NCBI GenBank assembly: GCA_030426725.1
Contig: JAUHXZ010000005.1
Span: forward strand, 1 to 64,000
Direction of reading: 5' to 3'
DNA: 64,000 bases
From: Actinomycetes bacterium
GTDB lineage: Bacteria; Actinomycetota; Actinomycetes; Propionibacteriales; Propionibacteriaceae
Shown: positions 16,637 to 25,445 of the stretch, piece after piece
Position numbering within the stretch: the first letter of the stretch is position 1
Layout of the letters: every line of letters starts with the position of its first letter
The notes under the pieces: model-generated
Seen by the model: the letters and a program-made list of their open reading frames with translations, nothing else
Databases searched by the model: none
Told to the model about the DNA's origin: nothing
Position numbers and translations under genes: made by a program

Positions 16637-19600
16637 GCCTGTCTGATCCGCTTCGCCGACACCGGGACCGCGGTGCGCAGCTGCTGCGCGAACAGGCTGA
16701 CCCGGAACTCCTCGATGAGGAACGCGATCTCCTCCACCGGCGCCGCGAGCGGCCCGGGTGGCTGCCGGTCCACCAGCTCGGCGTAGGCGTCCTCCACGTC
16801 ATCGACCTCCGCCTGCAGGCGCTCATCGCGCGCCGGGTTCGCCAGGGCGGCCTCGAGCCGGACCACGGTCGCCTGGGCGTAGCGCGGCAGATGCCCGAGC
16901 CACGGATCCGGGGTCGCCGAGATGAACCGGTTGAAGAACAGGTTCCCCAGCTGGGTCGTGACGTCGCGCCCGGTGGGATGGCCCGCCGGAAGACCCGCCA
17001 GGAGCAGCCGGGCACGGGTCAGGGCCGTGAGCGCCGACGCGGCACCCGCGACGACCTGACGGGTGCGGCCCGGGCATTCCTGACGCACCGCCAGCGCGAC
17101 CTTCTCGTAGGCCTCCCGGTCCCTCACCGACGCGATGGGGCCCTGCTCGGCCGCGAGCTGCTCCCCCGCTTTGAGCCAGGCATCGGCCAGCAGTTCCGGG
17201 ACCGTGTCGTAGGGCGAGTCCGCCAGCGCCAGCTTCTCGTCGCGCCCGAGATGTGAGACCACCCACTTGACCGGGTTGGGGTTGGTGAGGGTCAGCAGTC
17301 GCCGCACTCCATGGGCATGAGAGCGGTCCGCCTTGGCCTTCGAGTCGAGGACCTGCAGTCCGACGGTGGCCCCTTCGTCGACCAGCGCCGGGTAGCCGAC
17401 GACTCCCTTGGCGACCGCGGACTCCCCCGGCACCTGGCCGAATGTCCATGTGGTCTGCCCGGTGCTCGCGAGACCACCGGCGGAGCGGGTGAGCTTCGCG
17501 GCCACCTTGGGGGCGAGCTTCTCGCCCAACGCGTCGAGGTCGTCGCCCCGGGCGATCTCGCGGCCGTTGTCGATGACGACGAAGGTCGGGCGGAGGTGGC
17601 TGTCGAGGGTACCGGGGCGGAAGTCCGGTCCGCGCACGACGGTCCCGGTCAGTGCGGTGAGGGCCCTGGCGAGGGCATCGGGGAAGGCACCCTCGCCGAT
17701 GCCGCCGCGCTCGACGAGCCAACCCAGTGCGCGGTTCGCGAAGTCCGGGGCGGGGACGAAGCTCGTGCGCAGGTTCTTCGGCAGGGATCGGATGAGCCCC
17801 GTCGCCAGTTCTCCGCGCAGGCCGGGCACCTGCCAGCTGAAGGGTGCCCCGTCCAGCTGATTGAGCAGTTCGAGGCGGACCGTCACGGTCACCCCGTCGC
17901 TGCCCGCCCCCGGATCGAACACGTAGCGCACGGGCAGCTTGTGCCCGCCGACGATCCAGCGGTCGGGGAAGTCATCGGGGCGCAGCGCGGCGCTGTCACG
18001 GACCGCCTCCGAGAGCGTCAGCCGGGGCCACTCCTCCTTCGGCGTGCGGCGCAGCCACTTGTCGAAGGTCGCCCCCGAGACCACGTCGGCGGGGATGTGT
18101 GCGTCGTAGTGGGCGTACAGCTCGTCGTCGGAGATGACAAGGTCGGGCCGGCGCATCCGGTCGGTGAGCTTGGTCGCCTCCTCGAGGACCGCCCTGTCCG
18201 CGGTGACCAGCTTGTTGTGGGTCTCCCACTCCCCCTCGACCAACGCGGTCCGCAGGAAGATCTGCCGCGCCTCGGCGGGGTGGTCGGCCGCGAAGTTGGT
18301 GCGGCGTCCGGCGACGATCGGCACGCCGAAGAGGGTCAGCCGCTCGCTCGCGACCACCGTGGCGGTGCGCTGGGACCAGCGGGGCTCGGACACGGTGCGT
18401 GTGAGGACGTGGCCCGCCACCTGCTCGATCCACTCCGGCCGCACCTCGGCGACGGTGCGGGCCCACAGCTGCGACGTCTCGACCAGCTCGAACGCCACCA
18501 CCAGGGAGGGCGTGCGTCGGGCGAGAGACGATCCAGGTTGGATCGCGAACCGGGCGCCGCGCGCCCCCTGGTACATGGTGAGGGGCCGGCGCTTCCCGGG
18601 TGACGGCTTGGCCTTCTCGGTCTCGACGAGCCCCACGTTGGACAGCAGGCCCGTGAGGAGGCAGGTCAGGACGTCGGACATTGGGCCGGATCCCGACGCG
18701 TCGAGATCCAGTTCGCGGACGGCCTCCTTGAGCTGCGAGACGAGGTCCTCCCATTCACGGAACCGGACGTAGTTGAGGTACTCCGCCCGGCACATGCGCC
18801 GGAAGGCGCTGCCGGACAGTTCCCGGCGACGACGGCGCAGGTAGGTCCAGAGGTTCAGCAGGACCTCGAAGTCGCCGCCCTCGAGGGGCTCAGGGCGCTG
18901 CTCGGTCTTGCGGGTACCGGTGTGGACCGTGTGCCTGGCGGGTTCGCCGCCAGCGGGCTCCGCCTCGGGTGACGGGTCGTCCCCCGCCCAGAAGCGGCGG
19001 TGCAACTGGTCGGCCTGTGCCTGGAACTCCGCCGGCCGCTCCCGGATGTCCGGCACGGTGAGCCCCGCCACCAGCACTAGGACCGTGCCGAGGGTCTTGC
19101 GGCGGGAGCCCTCGATGAGCATCCTGCCGAGCCGCGGATCGACGGGGAGGCGGGCGAGCATGCGGCCGGTCCGGGTGAGCCGCAGGTGGTCATGCCGCTT
19201 GCGGGGGTGCAGCGCGCCGAGCTCGGTGAGCACGCGCACGCCGTCGTTGATCTGCGAGATGACCGGCGCCTCGACGAACGGGAAGCTCTCGACGTCCCCG
19301 AGCCCCGCCTGGGCCATCAGGAGGATGACGGTGGCGAGGTTCGTTCGCAGGATCTCCGGCTCCGAGAACGGAGGGCGGGACTCGAAGTCCTCCTCCGAAT
19401 AGAGGCGGATGGCGATGCCCGGGCCGAGGCGGCCGCAGCGCCCGGCGCGCTGGTTCGCCGACGCCTGCGAGACCGGTTCGATGGGCAGACGCTGCACCTT
19501 GGTGCGCGCCGAGTACCGGGAGATCCGGGCCGTGCCGGTGTCGATGACGTAGCGGATCCCGGGGACGGTGATGGACGTCTCGGCCACGTTGGTGGCGAGC

Positions 19601-20427
19601 ACCACCCGCCGCCCGGTGTGTTGCTGGAACACGCGCTGTTGGTCACCCGACGACAGCCGCGCGAACAGCGGCAGGACCTCCAGCCCGGTGCCCAGCCTGC
19701 TGATGGCGTCCGCGGCGTCGCGGATCTCGCGCTCACCGCTGAGAAACACGAGGATGTCCCCCGCGGCGGACTCGGTGACGATCTCCTCCACCGCCCGGGC
19801 GATGCCGTCGATCTCGTCCTGGTCCTCATCAAGCGGGCAGTAGCGCGTCTCGACCGGGTAGGTGCGGCCCGATACCTCGACGACGGGTGCGTCGCCGAAG
19901 TGGGCCGAGAAGCGCGCCGTGTCGATGGTGGCCGAGGTGACGATGACGCGCAGTTCCGGGCGCTTCGGGAGCAGTTGCTTGAGGTAGCCGAGGAGGAAGT
20001 CGATATTGAGGCTGCGTTCGTGCGCCTCGTCGATGATGATCGTGTCGTAGCGGCGCAGCATCCGGTCGTGGGTGAGCTCGGACAGCAGGATGCCATCGGT
20101 CATCACCTTGATGCGCGTCGCGCCGGTGACCTTCCGCGTGAAGCGCACCTGGTATCCGACGAGGGCACCCAGGTCGGTGCCGCACTCCGCGGCGATCCGC
20201 TGGGCCACGGTGCGTGCCGCGATCCGACGGGGCTGGGTGTGGGCGATGTGTTCCCGGCCCGCGAGCAGGCAGATCTTCGGCAGCTGGGTCGTCTTCCCGG
20301 AGCCGGTCTCGCCCGCGACGACGACCACCTGGTGGTCGCGGATCAGCTCGGCGATGTGGTCCGCCTCCGCCGCGATCGGCAGCGAGGGATCGACCTCGAC
20401 GGTGTACGCCGCGGGGGCCTCCGTCAT
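16618..20427 (-). CDS. hrpA: ATP-dependent RNA helicase HrpA
   Basis: 1269-aa DEAH-box helicase of the HrpA type. Walker A GETGSGKT is at residues 39-46 and DEAH is in IIIDEAHERSLN. RecA-like domain 2 carries ATNVAETSITVPGI and the QRAGRCGR motif VI; winged-helix, ratchet and OB regions follow, then the long HrpA-specific C-terminal part. HrpA acts on mRNA and stalled ribosomes. The ATG at 20427 overlaps the universal-stress stop by four bases (ATGA), favouring it over an in-frame start 21 bases upstream. Confidence 0.95.
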   Translation of the reverse strand: MTEAPAAYTVEVDPSLPIAAEADHIAELIRDHQVVVVAGETGSGKTTQLPKICLLAGREHIAHTQPRRIAARTVAQRIAAECGTDLGALVGYQVRFTRKVTGATRIKVMTDGILLSELTHDRMLRRYDTIIIDEAHERSLNIDFLLGYLKQLLPKRPELRVIVTSATIDTARFSAHFGDAPVVEVSGRTYPVETRYCPLDEDQDEIDGIARAVEEIVTESAAGDILVFLSGEREIRDAADAISRLGTGLEVLPLFARLSSGDQQRVFQQHTGRRVVLATNVAETSITVPGIRYVIDTGTARISRYSARTKVQRLPIEPVSQASANQRAGRCGRLGPGIAIRLYSEEDFESRPPFSEPEILRTNLATVILLMAQAGLGDVESFPFVEAPVISQINDGVRVLTELGALHPRKRHDHLRLTRTGRMLARLPVDPRLGRMLIEGSRRKTLGTVLVLVAGLTVPDIRERPAEFQAQADQLHRRFWAGDDPSPEAEPAGGEPARHTVHTGTRKTEQRPEPLEGGDFEVLLNLWTYLRRRRRELSGSAFRRMCRAEYLNYVRFREWEDLVSQLKEAVRELDLDASGSGPMSDVLTCLLTGLLSNVGLVETEKAKPSPGKRRPLTMYQGARGARFAIQPGSSLARRTPSLVVAFELVETSQLWARTVAEVRPEWIEQVAGHVLTRTVSEPRWSQRTATVVASERLTLFGVPIVAGRRTNFAADHPAEARQIFLRTALVEGEWETHNKLVTADRAVLEEATKLTDRMRRPDLVISDDELYAHYDAHIPADVVSGATFDKWLRRTPKEEWPRLTLSEAVRDSAALRPDDFPDRWIVGGHKLPVRYVFDPGAGSDGVTVTVRLELLNQLDGAPFSWQVPGLRGELATGLIRSLPKNLRTSFVPAPDFANRALGWLVERGGIGEGAFPDALARALTALTGTVVRGPDFRPGTLDSHLRPTFVVIDNGREIARGDDLDALGEKLAPKVAAKLTRSAGGLASTGQTTWTFGQVPGESAVAKGVVGYPALVDEGATVGLQVLDSKAKADRSHAHGVRRLLTLTNPNPVKWVVSHLGRDEKLALADSPYDTVPELLADAWLKAGEQLAAEQGPIASVRDREAYEKVALAVRQECPGRTRQVVAGAASALTALTRARLLLAGLPAGHPTGRDVTTQLGNLFFNRFISATPDPWLGHLPRYAQATVVRLEAALANPARDERLQAEVDDVEDAYAELVDRQPPGPLAAPVEEIAFLIEEFRVSLFAQQLRTAVPVSAKRIRQAIRQAG

Positions 20428-21302
20428 CGAGTGATATAGAGCGGGCACTCGGCGTGCGCCATGAGCCCGCGCAGCAGCCCGCCGAGGCTGAAGCCCGGAA
20501 GATGCGAGTCGCCCACGCCGAGGACCAGAAGGTCATAGGTCGAGGTCCGGCTGGCCAGCTCGTTGATGGGGCTGTCGGCCCTGACGACGACCTCGTACTG
20601 GACCTGCGGATGCTTCTTGGCGAGGCTCTCGGCGAGGGCCTCGATGCCTCCCTTGGCGAAGCGGACCTGCTCGTCCAGTTGGTTGGGGGTGAGCTTCTTC
20701 GCGAAGATCCCGACGGGCGGCTGGATGGCGTGAACTACCTCGAGGCGGGCCCCGAGGCGCTCGGCCTGGGTGAAACCGGCGTCGAGGACCTGCTCCGAGC
20801 CCGGTTCGGCGGTGAGTCCGACCCCGATGAGGCCGAGCCGGCCGATCGGCTCGGGGTGGGCCGCGGCGGAGATCACGACGACGGGACACGAGGCATTGGC
20901 CACGACGGCCACCGACGTCGAGCCGACGAACATGCGCTCAAGCCCGGATGCCGCGCGGCGACCGACGATGACGAGATCAGCCACTTCGCTGAGCCGCGCC
21001 ATCACGCCGCCCGGCGATCCCATGACGACCTCGGTCTTGATGCGGTCCTCGGCCAGACCCATCTCGAGGGCGACGTCCTTGGCCTGCTCGTTGGCCGTCA
21101 CACCGGCGGCCTGAAGGACCTCGGGGTCGTAGACGACCCCCCAGGCGCCGGCCATCAGCGTGTCATCGACCGCGTTGACGAGGAGCAGCTCACCGCCGTA
21201 TGCCAGAACCGTGCCGGTTCCGAACCGCACGGCACGCAGGCCGTCGTCGCTGCCGTCGACACCGACCACCACCAGAGGCTTGTTGCGCTCTTGCTCGGTC
21301 AT
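20424..21302 (-). CDS. Tandem-domain universal stress protein
   Basis: 292 aa with two UspA domains (about 8-145 and 155-292). Each ends in the ATP-binding G-2x-G-9x-G(S/T)-like motif: VGRRAASGLERMFVGSTS in the first, and a partly degenerate VGDSHLPGFSLGGLLRG in the second. Such tandem Usps are dormancy/hypoxia-linked in mycobacteria. Followed by hrpA with overlapping stop/start, an uncommon partner. Confidence 0.9.
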   Translation of the reverse strand: MTEQERNKPLVVVGVDGSDDGLRAVRFGTGTVLAYGGELLLVNAVDDTLMAGAWGVVYDPEVLQAAGVTANEQAKDVALEMGLAEDRIKTEVVMGSPGGVMARLSEVADLVIVGRRAASGLERMFVGSTSVAVVANASCPVVVISAAAHPEPIGRLGLIGVGLTAEPGSEQVLDAGFTQAERLGARLEVVHAIQPPVGIFAKKLTPNQLDEQVRFAKGGIEALAESLAKKHPQVQYEVVVRADSPINELASRTSTYDLLVLGVGDSHLPGFSLGGLLRGLMAHAECPLYITR

Positions 21303-21320
21303 GGGGACTCCTTCCCAGGG

Positions 21321-21722
21321 TCACTTCTTCTGCCCGGACACGACGCGTCCGGCGATGGTCGTCTCGGTGATCGCCACCGCGAGGGTCTGTCCGCTGTCGA
21401 GCCAGCTGATGCTGGCCGCGGTCCCGTCGTGGGGGCCGCTGCGTCCCCTGATCAGAACCGACCATCCGGTGGCCGTCTCCGGGTCGATCTCATCGGCCTG
21501 GAACGCCACGCTGGTCGGCGACAGCAGTGCGGAGAGGAACGACTTCTCGGACGTGTGGAACACAACCGCGCGCCCGATCACCCGGAAGTTGACGGGTACC
21601 ACGGACAGTCCGTCGTCGGCCACCCATGCCACACGGCCGACCTCGGCCTCGGCGAGCAGCGCCCAGCACTCCTCGGCGTCGAGGCTTGTGAAGTAGTTCA
21701 CATCCACAGGATCGGTCGTCAT
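21321..21722 (-). CDS. Pyridoxamine 5'-phosphate oxidase-fold (flavin/F420-type) protein
   Basis: 133-aa split-barrel protein of the PPOX-like group. LLAEAEVGRVAWVADDG and SVVPVNFRVIGRAVVFHT are the typical first two strand motifs. Members bind FMN, F420 or haem; the cofactor cannot be told from sequence. The gene sits 18 bases upstream of the universal stress gene, a pairing seen in actinobacterial redox-stress regulons (established association, function not fixed). Confidence 0.85.
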   Translation of the reverse strand: MTTDPVDVNYFTSLDAEECWALLAEAEVGRVAWVADDGLSVVPVNFRVIGRAVVFHTSEKSFLSALLSPTSVAFQADEIDPETATGWSVLIRGRSGPHDGTAASISWLDSGQTLAVAITETTIAGRVVSGQKK

Positions 21723-21775
21723 ACGTCCACTCTAGTGCTCGGTGGCACCCGGGCGGGGAAGGTGTCGCCCCGGTG

Positions 21776-22666
21776 TCAGAACGTGGTGCGCCCGCCGAGC
21801 TTGGCCGCCAGCTCGTCGTCGATGGCGTCGGCGATCTGACTGAGATGTGCGAGCGCCTGGTGCAGATGGGCGGGCACGAACGGCTGGGCCGGGATGGCCA
21901 GCTGGACGAACACGCGGTCCCGGTGCAGCGCGAAGCGCCCGAAACGCGCCTCGACGTTGAGGTCGTTGAGGACCTCGCAGGCCCGGGATCGGCCCACCAC
22001 GTCGTGCACGAGGGCCGAGAACAGGAGCAGTTCCGCACCGTCGGCCGTGGAGCGCAGGAAGACCATGGTGGACCCGACGCGGATGGCGACGTCTCCGACG
22101 TCGTTGCGAAGTGGTGGGTGTCCGAAGATCCGGCGCAGCTCCTCGTCGACCAGCGCGTCCAACTCCGGGCGCGATCCCGGTAGCACGGCGGTCTCCTCGC
22201 GACCCAGCTTCCGGGGGGCCAGGGGCGTCCAGGTGGTCTCCCCCTGCAGGATCTCCGCCAGCTGGTCCGGGTGGAGGAATATGGGGTGCAGCACCCCGAA
22301 CACCGACGACAGCGTGTCGGACGCGAGCGCGGCCAGGTCCGCGGAGGACTCCTGATCGAACTCGACGTTGAACGTGTGCGCGGGCCCGCCGGACGGCTCG
22401 TGCCAGCCGAGCCGGCGGAGCTGTTCTTCCTCGGAGGGAGTGGGCTCGCCCCCGTCGGATCCGGTGACGAAGGCCGCGATGACGCCGGGCCGCACCATGG
22501 AGAAGCGGATCCCCGGGCGGGTCGTCGCCTCGTCCGGGCCTACGGCGGAGATGGTCAGGTCCCCGGTGGCGTCCATCACGGAGAGGACGTCGTCCAGGCG
22601 CAGCGTGAACTCGTCCCAGGCGTGTCGCTGGGTCGCGTCGAAGTCGAAATCACGGTAGTCGGCCAC
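21776..22666 (-). CDS. YbjN/TY-Chap-like domain protein
   Basis: 296 aa, soluble, acidic, without signal or membrane segments. Two related about 130-residue modules resembling the YbjN/type III secretion chaperone-like fold can be made out: an N-terminal one, and a C-terminal one around LFSALVHDVVGRSRACEVLNDLNVEARFGRF. GTG at 22666 behind AAGGGAGG is chosen over an upstream frame that overlaps the divergent gene. Such proteins are conserved in actinobacteria with no settled role. Confidence 0.7.
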   Translation of the reverse strand: MADYRDFDFDATQRHAWDEFTLRLDDVLSVMDATGDLTISAVGPDEATTRPGIRFSMVRPGVIAAFVTGSDGGEPTPSEEEQLRRLGWHEPSGGPAHTFNVEFDQESSADLAALASDTLSSVFGVLHPIFLHPDQLAEILQGETTWTPLAPRKLGREETAVLPGSRPELDALVDEELRRIFGHPPLRNDVGDVAIRVGSTMVFLRSTADGAELLLFSALVHDVVGRSRACEVLNDLNVEARFGRFALHRDRVFVQLAIPAQPFVPAHLHQALAHLSQIADAIDDELAAKLGGRTTF

Positions 22667-22772
22667 GGCGGTACCTCCCTTGGCCGCCAACCTAGCAAAG
22701 TGCCAGGCCGGTGGCGCCCCTCCCCGTGACCGGCACCGGCGCGACGGTGCCCTGGTCCTACGCTGGGTGATC

Positions 22773-23684
22773 ATGTGGCCCACAGTCGAAGGATTCCTCA
22801 CGATCGGGATCGTGGTGGGCGTCGGCTATGTCCTGGCCCGCACCCGGCTTGTCGCGACGACGGCGCAACGCGCCCTCGGGGACGTCGCCTTCTACGTGGG
22901 GCAACCGGCTCTGGTGCTCGTGGCCGTCGCGCGCGCCGACCTCGACCTGCTGGCGGGGCCGCACGTGGCCGTCTTCGGCGCCGCCTGCGCGTTGACGGGC
23001 GTCGGCTTCGCGGTGCTGTCGGTCCGACGGTGGGGCGCGAGCCGCGCCGAGGCCACGATGGCCTACCTGGCCACCAGCTACGTCAACGCGGGAAACCTCG
23101 GGCTGCCCATCGCCGCTTTCGTGCTGGGCGACGCGGCGTGGGCAGCCCCCGCCATGCTGGTCCAGGTGCTGGTCCTCCAGCCGACGGCCATCGCCGTCCT
23201 GGAGTCGACGCCGGCGGGCCGCGGCCGTTCGGTGGTGCGCAGCTTCGCGACCCACCCGCTCGTGCTCGGTGGTCTGGTGGGCCTGACGCTCAACCTCTCG
23301 GGATGGCGGCCGCCCGCCGTGCTGTGGTCGCCCACCCTCCTACTGGCCGATCTGGCGATCCCGGCGATGCTGCTCGCCTTCGGGATGTCGCTGCACTCGA
23401 ATCCGCTGCCTCGGATCAGGCACATGTCCGGGCAGGTCCGGGCCGCCATCGTCACCAAGTCGCTGGTCGTGCCCACCGTCGCGGCGGCCATTGGGGTCGC
23501 CGCCGGGCTCGGGTCCACGCCGTTACTCGCCGCCGTCATGCTGGCCGCGCTGCCCACCGCGCAGGTCGTGTTCGTCCACTCCGTGCGCTACGGCGTCGGG
23601 CTGCAGCTCGTGCAGGCCACGACCGTGTGGGCGACGCTCCTCAGCGTCCCAGTGATCATCGGCGCAGCGGCCCTCCTCGGCTGA
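22773..23684 (+). CDS. AEC-family transporter (auxin efflux carrier type)
   Basis: 303 aa with about ten membrane segments in two five-helix halves. The family's Asn/Gly-rich segment SYVNAGNLGLPIAAFVLG is in the first half; the second half has PAMLLAFGMSLH and ALPTAQVVF. AEC proteins export or import organic acids such as malate; substrate unknown. ATG at 22773; no strong ribosome site is visible. Divergent from the YbjN-like gene. Confidence 0.85.
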   Translation: MWPTVEGFLTIGIVVGVGYVLARTRLVATTAQRALGDVAFYVGQPALVLVAVARADLDLLAGPHVAVFGAACALTGVGFAVLSVRRWGASRAEATMAYLATSYVNAGNLGLPIAAFVLGDAAWAAPAMLVQVLVLQPTAIAVLESTPAGRGRSVVRSFATHPLVLGGLVGLTLNLSGWRPPAVLWSPTLLLADLAIPAMLLAFGMSLHSNPLPRIRHMSGQVRAAIVTKSLVVPTVAAAIGVAAGLGSTPLLAAVMLAALPTAQVVFVHSVRYGVGLQLVQATTVWATLLSVPVIIGAAALLG

Positions 23685-23728
23685 CCGGCTAGACTGGCGC
23701 GACCTGCCCCTGCCTCCCGGGAGCCCCC

Positions 23729-24256
23729 GTGTTCGATCCCACCACCTGGAACGCGCCGATCGCGATCGTTCTCCTGGCGCTGTTCTGCATCGTCATGGCG
23801 CGCTCCAACGGCACCTACTGGGTCGGCCGGATCATCTCGCGGAACACCGCCCACTCCAGGGCGCGCCGAATCGTCGAGTCGCGGCCGTTCGCCGCGGGGG
23901 CCCGTTGGCTGAACCGCTGGGGCGCGCCGGCGGTGACGCTGTCGTTCCTGACCATCGGGATCCAGACCATGGTGCACCTCGCGGCCGGCGTCACCCGGAT
24001 GCCGTTGCGCCGCTACCTGCCGGCGGTCGTCGCCGGCTCGGTCATCTGGGCCTTCATGTACGGGACCGTCGGCCTCGTGGGATGGTACGCGGCCATCTAC
24101 CTGTGGCAGCACTCGCCCCTCCTCACACTCGCCGTCGGCGGGTGCGCCGTCGCGGGCATCGCCTGGGCGCTGGTGCGCCGCGAGCGTCCCGGTGACGCCT
24201 ATGTCGAGGCCGAGGCACCGCCCGCCGAGATGAACACCGCAACCGTCGTGGAGTAG
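23729..24256 (+). CDS. DedA/VTT-like membrane protein
   Basis: 175 aa. WLNRWGAPAVTLSFLTIG and GVTRMPLRRYLPAVVAGSVIWAFMYGTVG resemble the VTT/DedA domain core, in which a re-entrant helix and a Gly-x-x-x-Met segment occur. It is shorter than canonical DedA (about 200-220 aa). GTG start at 23729 behind CGGGAG. DedA proteins are lipid scramblase-like and affect membrane homeostasis. Co-directional with corA, 29 bases apart. Confidence 0.65.
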   Translation: MFDPTTWNAPIAIVLLALFCIVMARSNGTYWVGRIISRNTAHSRARRIVESRPFAAGARWLNRWGAPAVTLSFLTIGIQTMVHLAAGVTRMPLRRYLPAVVAGSVIWAFMYGTVGLVGWYAAIYLWQHSPLLTLAVGGCAVAGIAWALVRRERPGDAYVEAEAPPAEMNTATVVE

Positions 24257-24285
24257 TCTCAGGCGGGACCGCGACGGGAGGTGGC

Positions 24286-25431
24286 ATGGCTGATCAGGGA
24301 CGCACCGACCGGCTGCTGAGGTCACTGCGGCGTAGGCCCCCGTCCACGCCCCCACCCCCGCCTTCCGAGAGCTCCGCACCCCGGGTCGGGGAGCGTTCGT
24401 CCACGACGGTCGACTCCATCGTGGACGCCGGCATCTACCTCGAAGGCGAACGGATCGCCACCGCGTCGACGTTCGACGAGGCCTTCAACCTGCTGGACGA
24501 GTACCCCACGGCGTTCGCCTGGATCGGGCTGTACCGCCCCCGGCACGCCGAGATGGCCCTGCTGGCGGAGGAGTTCCGGCTGAGCCCGCTGGCGGTCGAG
24601 GACACCCTGACCGCCCACCAGCGGCCCAAGTTCGAGCGCTACGAGGACGTCCTGTTCCTGGTGCTCCGCGCCGCCCGCTACCTCGACCGCACGGAGACCG
24701 TGGACTTCGGCGAAGTGCACGCCTTCGTTGGCGACCGCTTCGTCATCACGGTGCGACACTCCGAGACCCCTGACCTCACCCGCGTGCGCCACGAACTGGA
24801 GTCCACTCCGGACATGCTCGCCAAGGGACCGAGCGTGGTGCTGCTGAGGCTCCTGGACGTCATCGTCGACGACTACTTCCCGGTCGTGCTCGGAATCGAG
24901 AACGACATCGACGAGATCGAGACGCAGGTGTTCACCGGAAGTTCGCGGGTGTCGAAGCGCATCTACCAGCTGTCCCGCGAGGTCATCGACTTCCAACGGG
25001 CGGTCAGGCCGCTCAAGCAGATCATCTACGGGGTCCGGGGCGACCGGGTGTTCGCGTCGGCCGGGGAGAGGCGCCGGCAGGAACTTCGAGACATCGAGGA
25101 CCACGCCATCTCCCTCATCGAGCGGATCGACGTGCTGCGCGAGACCCTGAAGGGCACCCTCGATCTCAACATCTCACTGCAGGCGCAGCGGCAGAACGAG
25201 GAGATCAGCCACATGACGGCGGCGAGCCTCAAGCAGTCCGAGGAGTCGCGCCGCATCGCGGCCTGGGCCGGTGTGCTGTTCGTGCCCAGCCTGGTCACGG
25301 GCACCTACGGCATGAACTTCACGGGAATGCCCGAGCTGAGCTGGGCGTGGGGCTACCCGTTCGCGCTCGGGCTCATGCTCGTGACCGGGCTGACCATGTA
25401 CCTGATCTTCAAGTGGAAGGGCTGGCTGTAG
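24286..25431 (+). CDS. corA: CorA magnesium/cobalt channel
   Basis: 381-aa CorA family protein. The N-terminal about 300 residues are cytoplasmic, with the long stalk helix (about 245-315). Two membrane helices close the sequence, separated by the universal GMN selectivity motif in TYGMNFTGMPEL, and basic residues FKWKGWL end the protein. A Pro/Ser-rich 40-residue N-terminal tail is extra. GGGAGGTGGC precedes the ATG at 24286. It converges on ilvD. Confidence 0.93.
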   Translation: MADQGRTDRLLRSLRRRPPSTPPPPPSESSAPRVGERSSTTVDSIVDAGIYLEGERIATASTFDEAFNLLDEYPTAFAWIGLYRPRHAEMALLAEEFRLSPLAVEDTLTAHQRPKFERYEDVLFLVLRAARYLDRTETVDFGEVHAFVGDRFVITVRHSETPDLTRVRHELESTPDMLAKGPSVVLLRLLDVIVDDYFPVVLGIENDIDEIETQVFTGSSRVSKRIYQLSREVIDFQRAVRPLKQIIYGVRGDRVFASAGERRRQELRDIEDHAISLIERIDVLRETLKGTLDLNISLQAQRQNEEISHMTAASLKQSEESRRIAAWAGVLFVPSLVTGTYGMNFTGMPELSWAWGYPFALGLMLVTGLTMYLIFKWKGWL

Positions 25432-25445
25432 CCCACCCCTCCGGG

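Noticed and set aside
20425-20448. hrpA start at 20448
   Set aside because: The ATG at 20427 overlaps the universal-stress stop as ATGA, a coupling used elsewhere in the window, and gives the family N-terminus.
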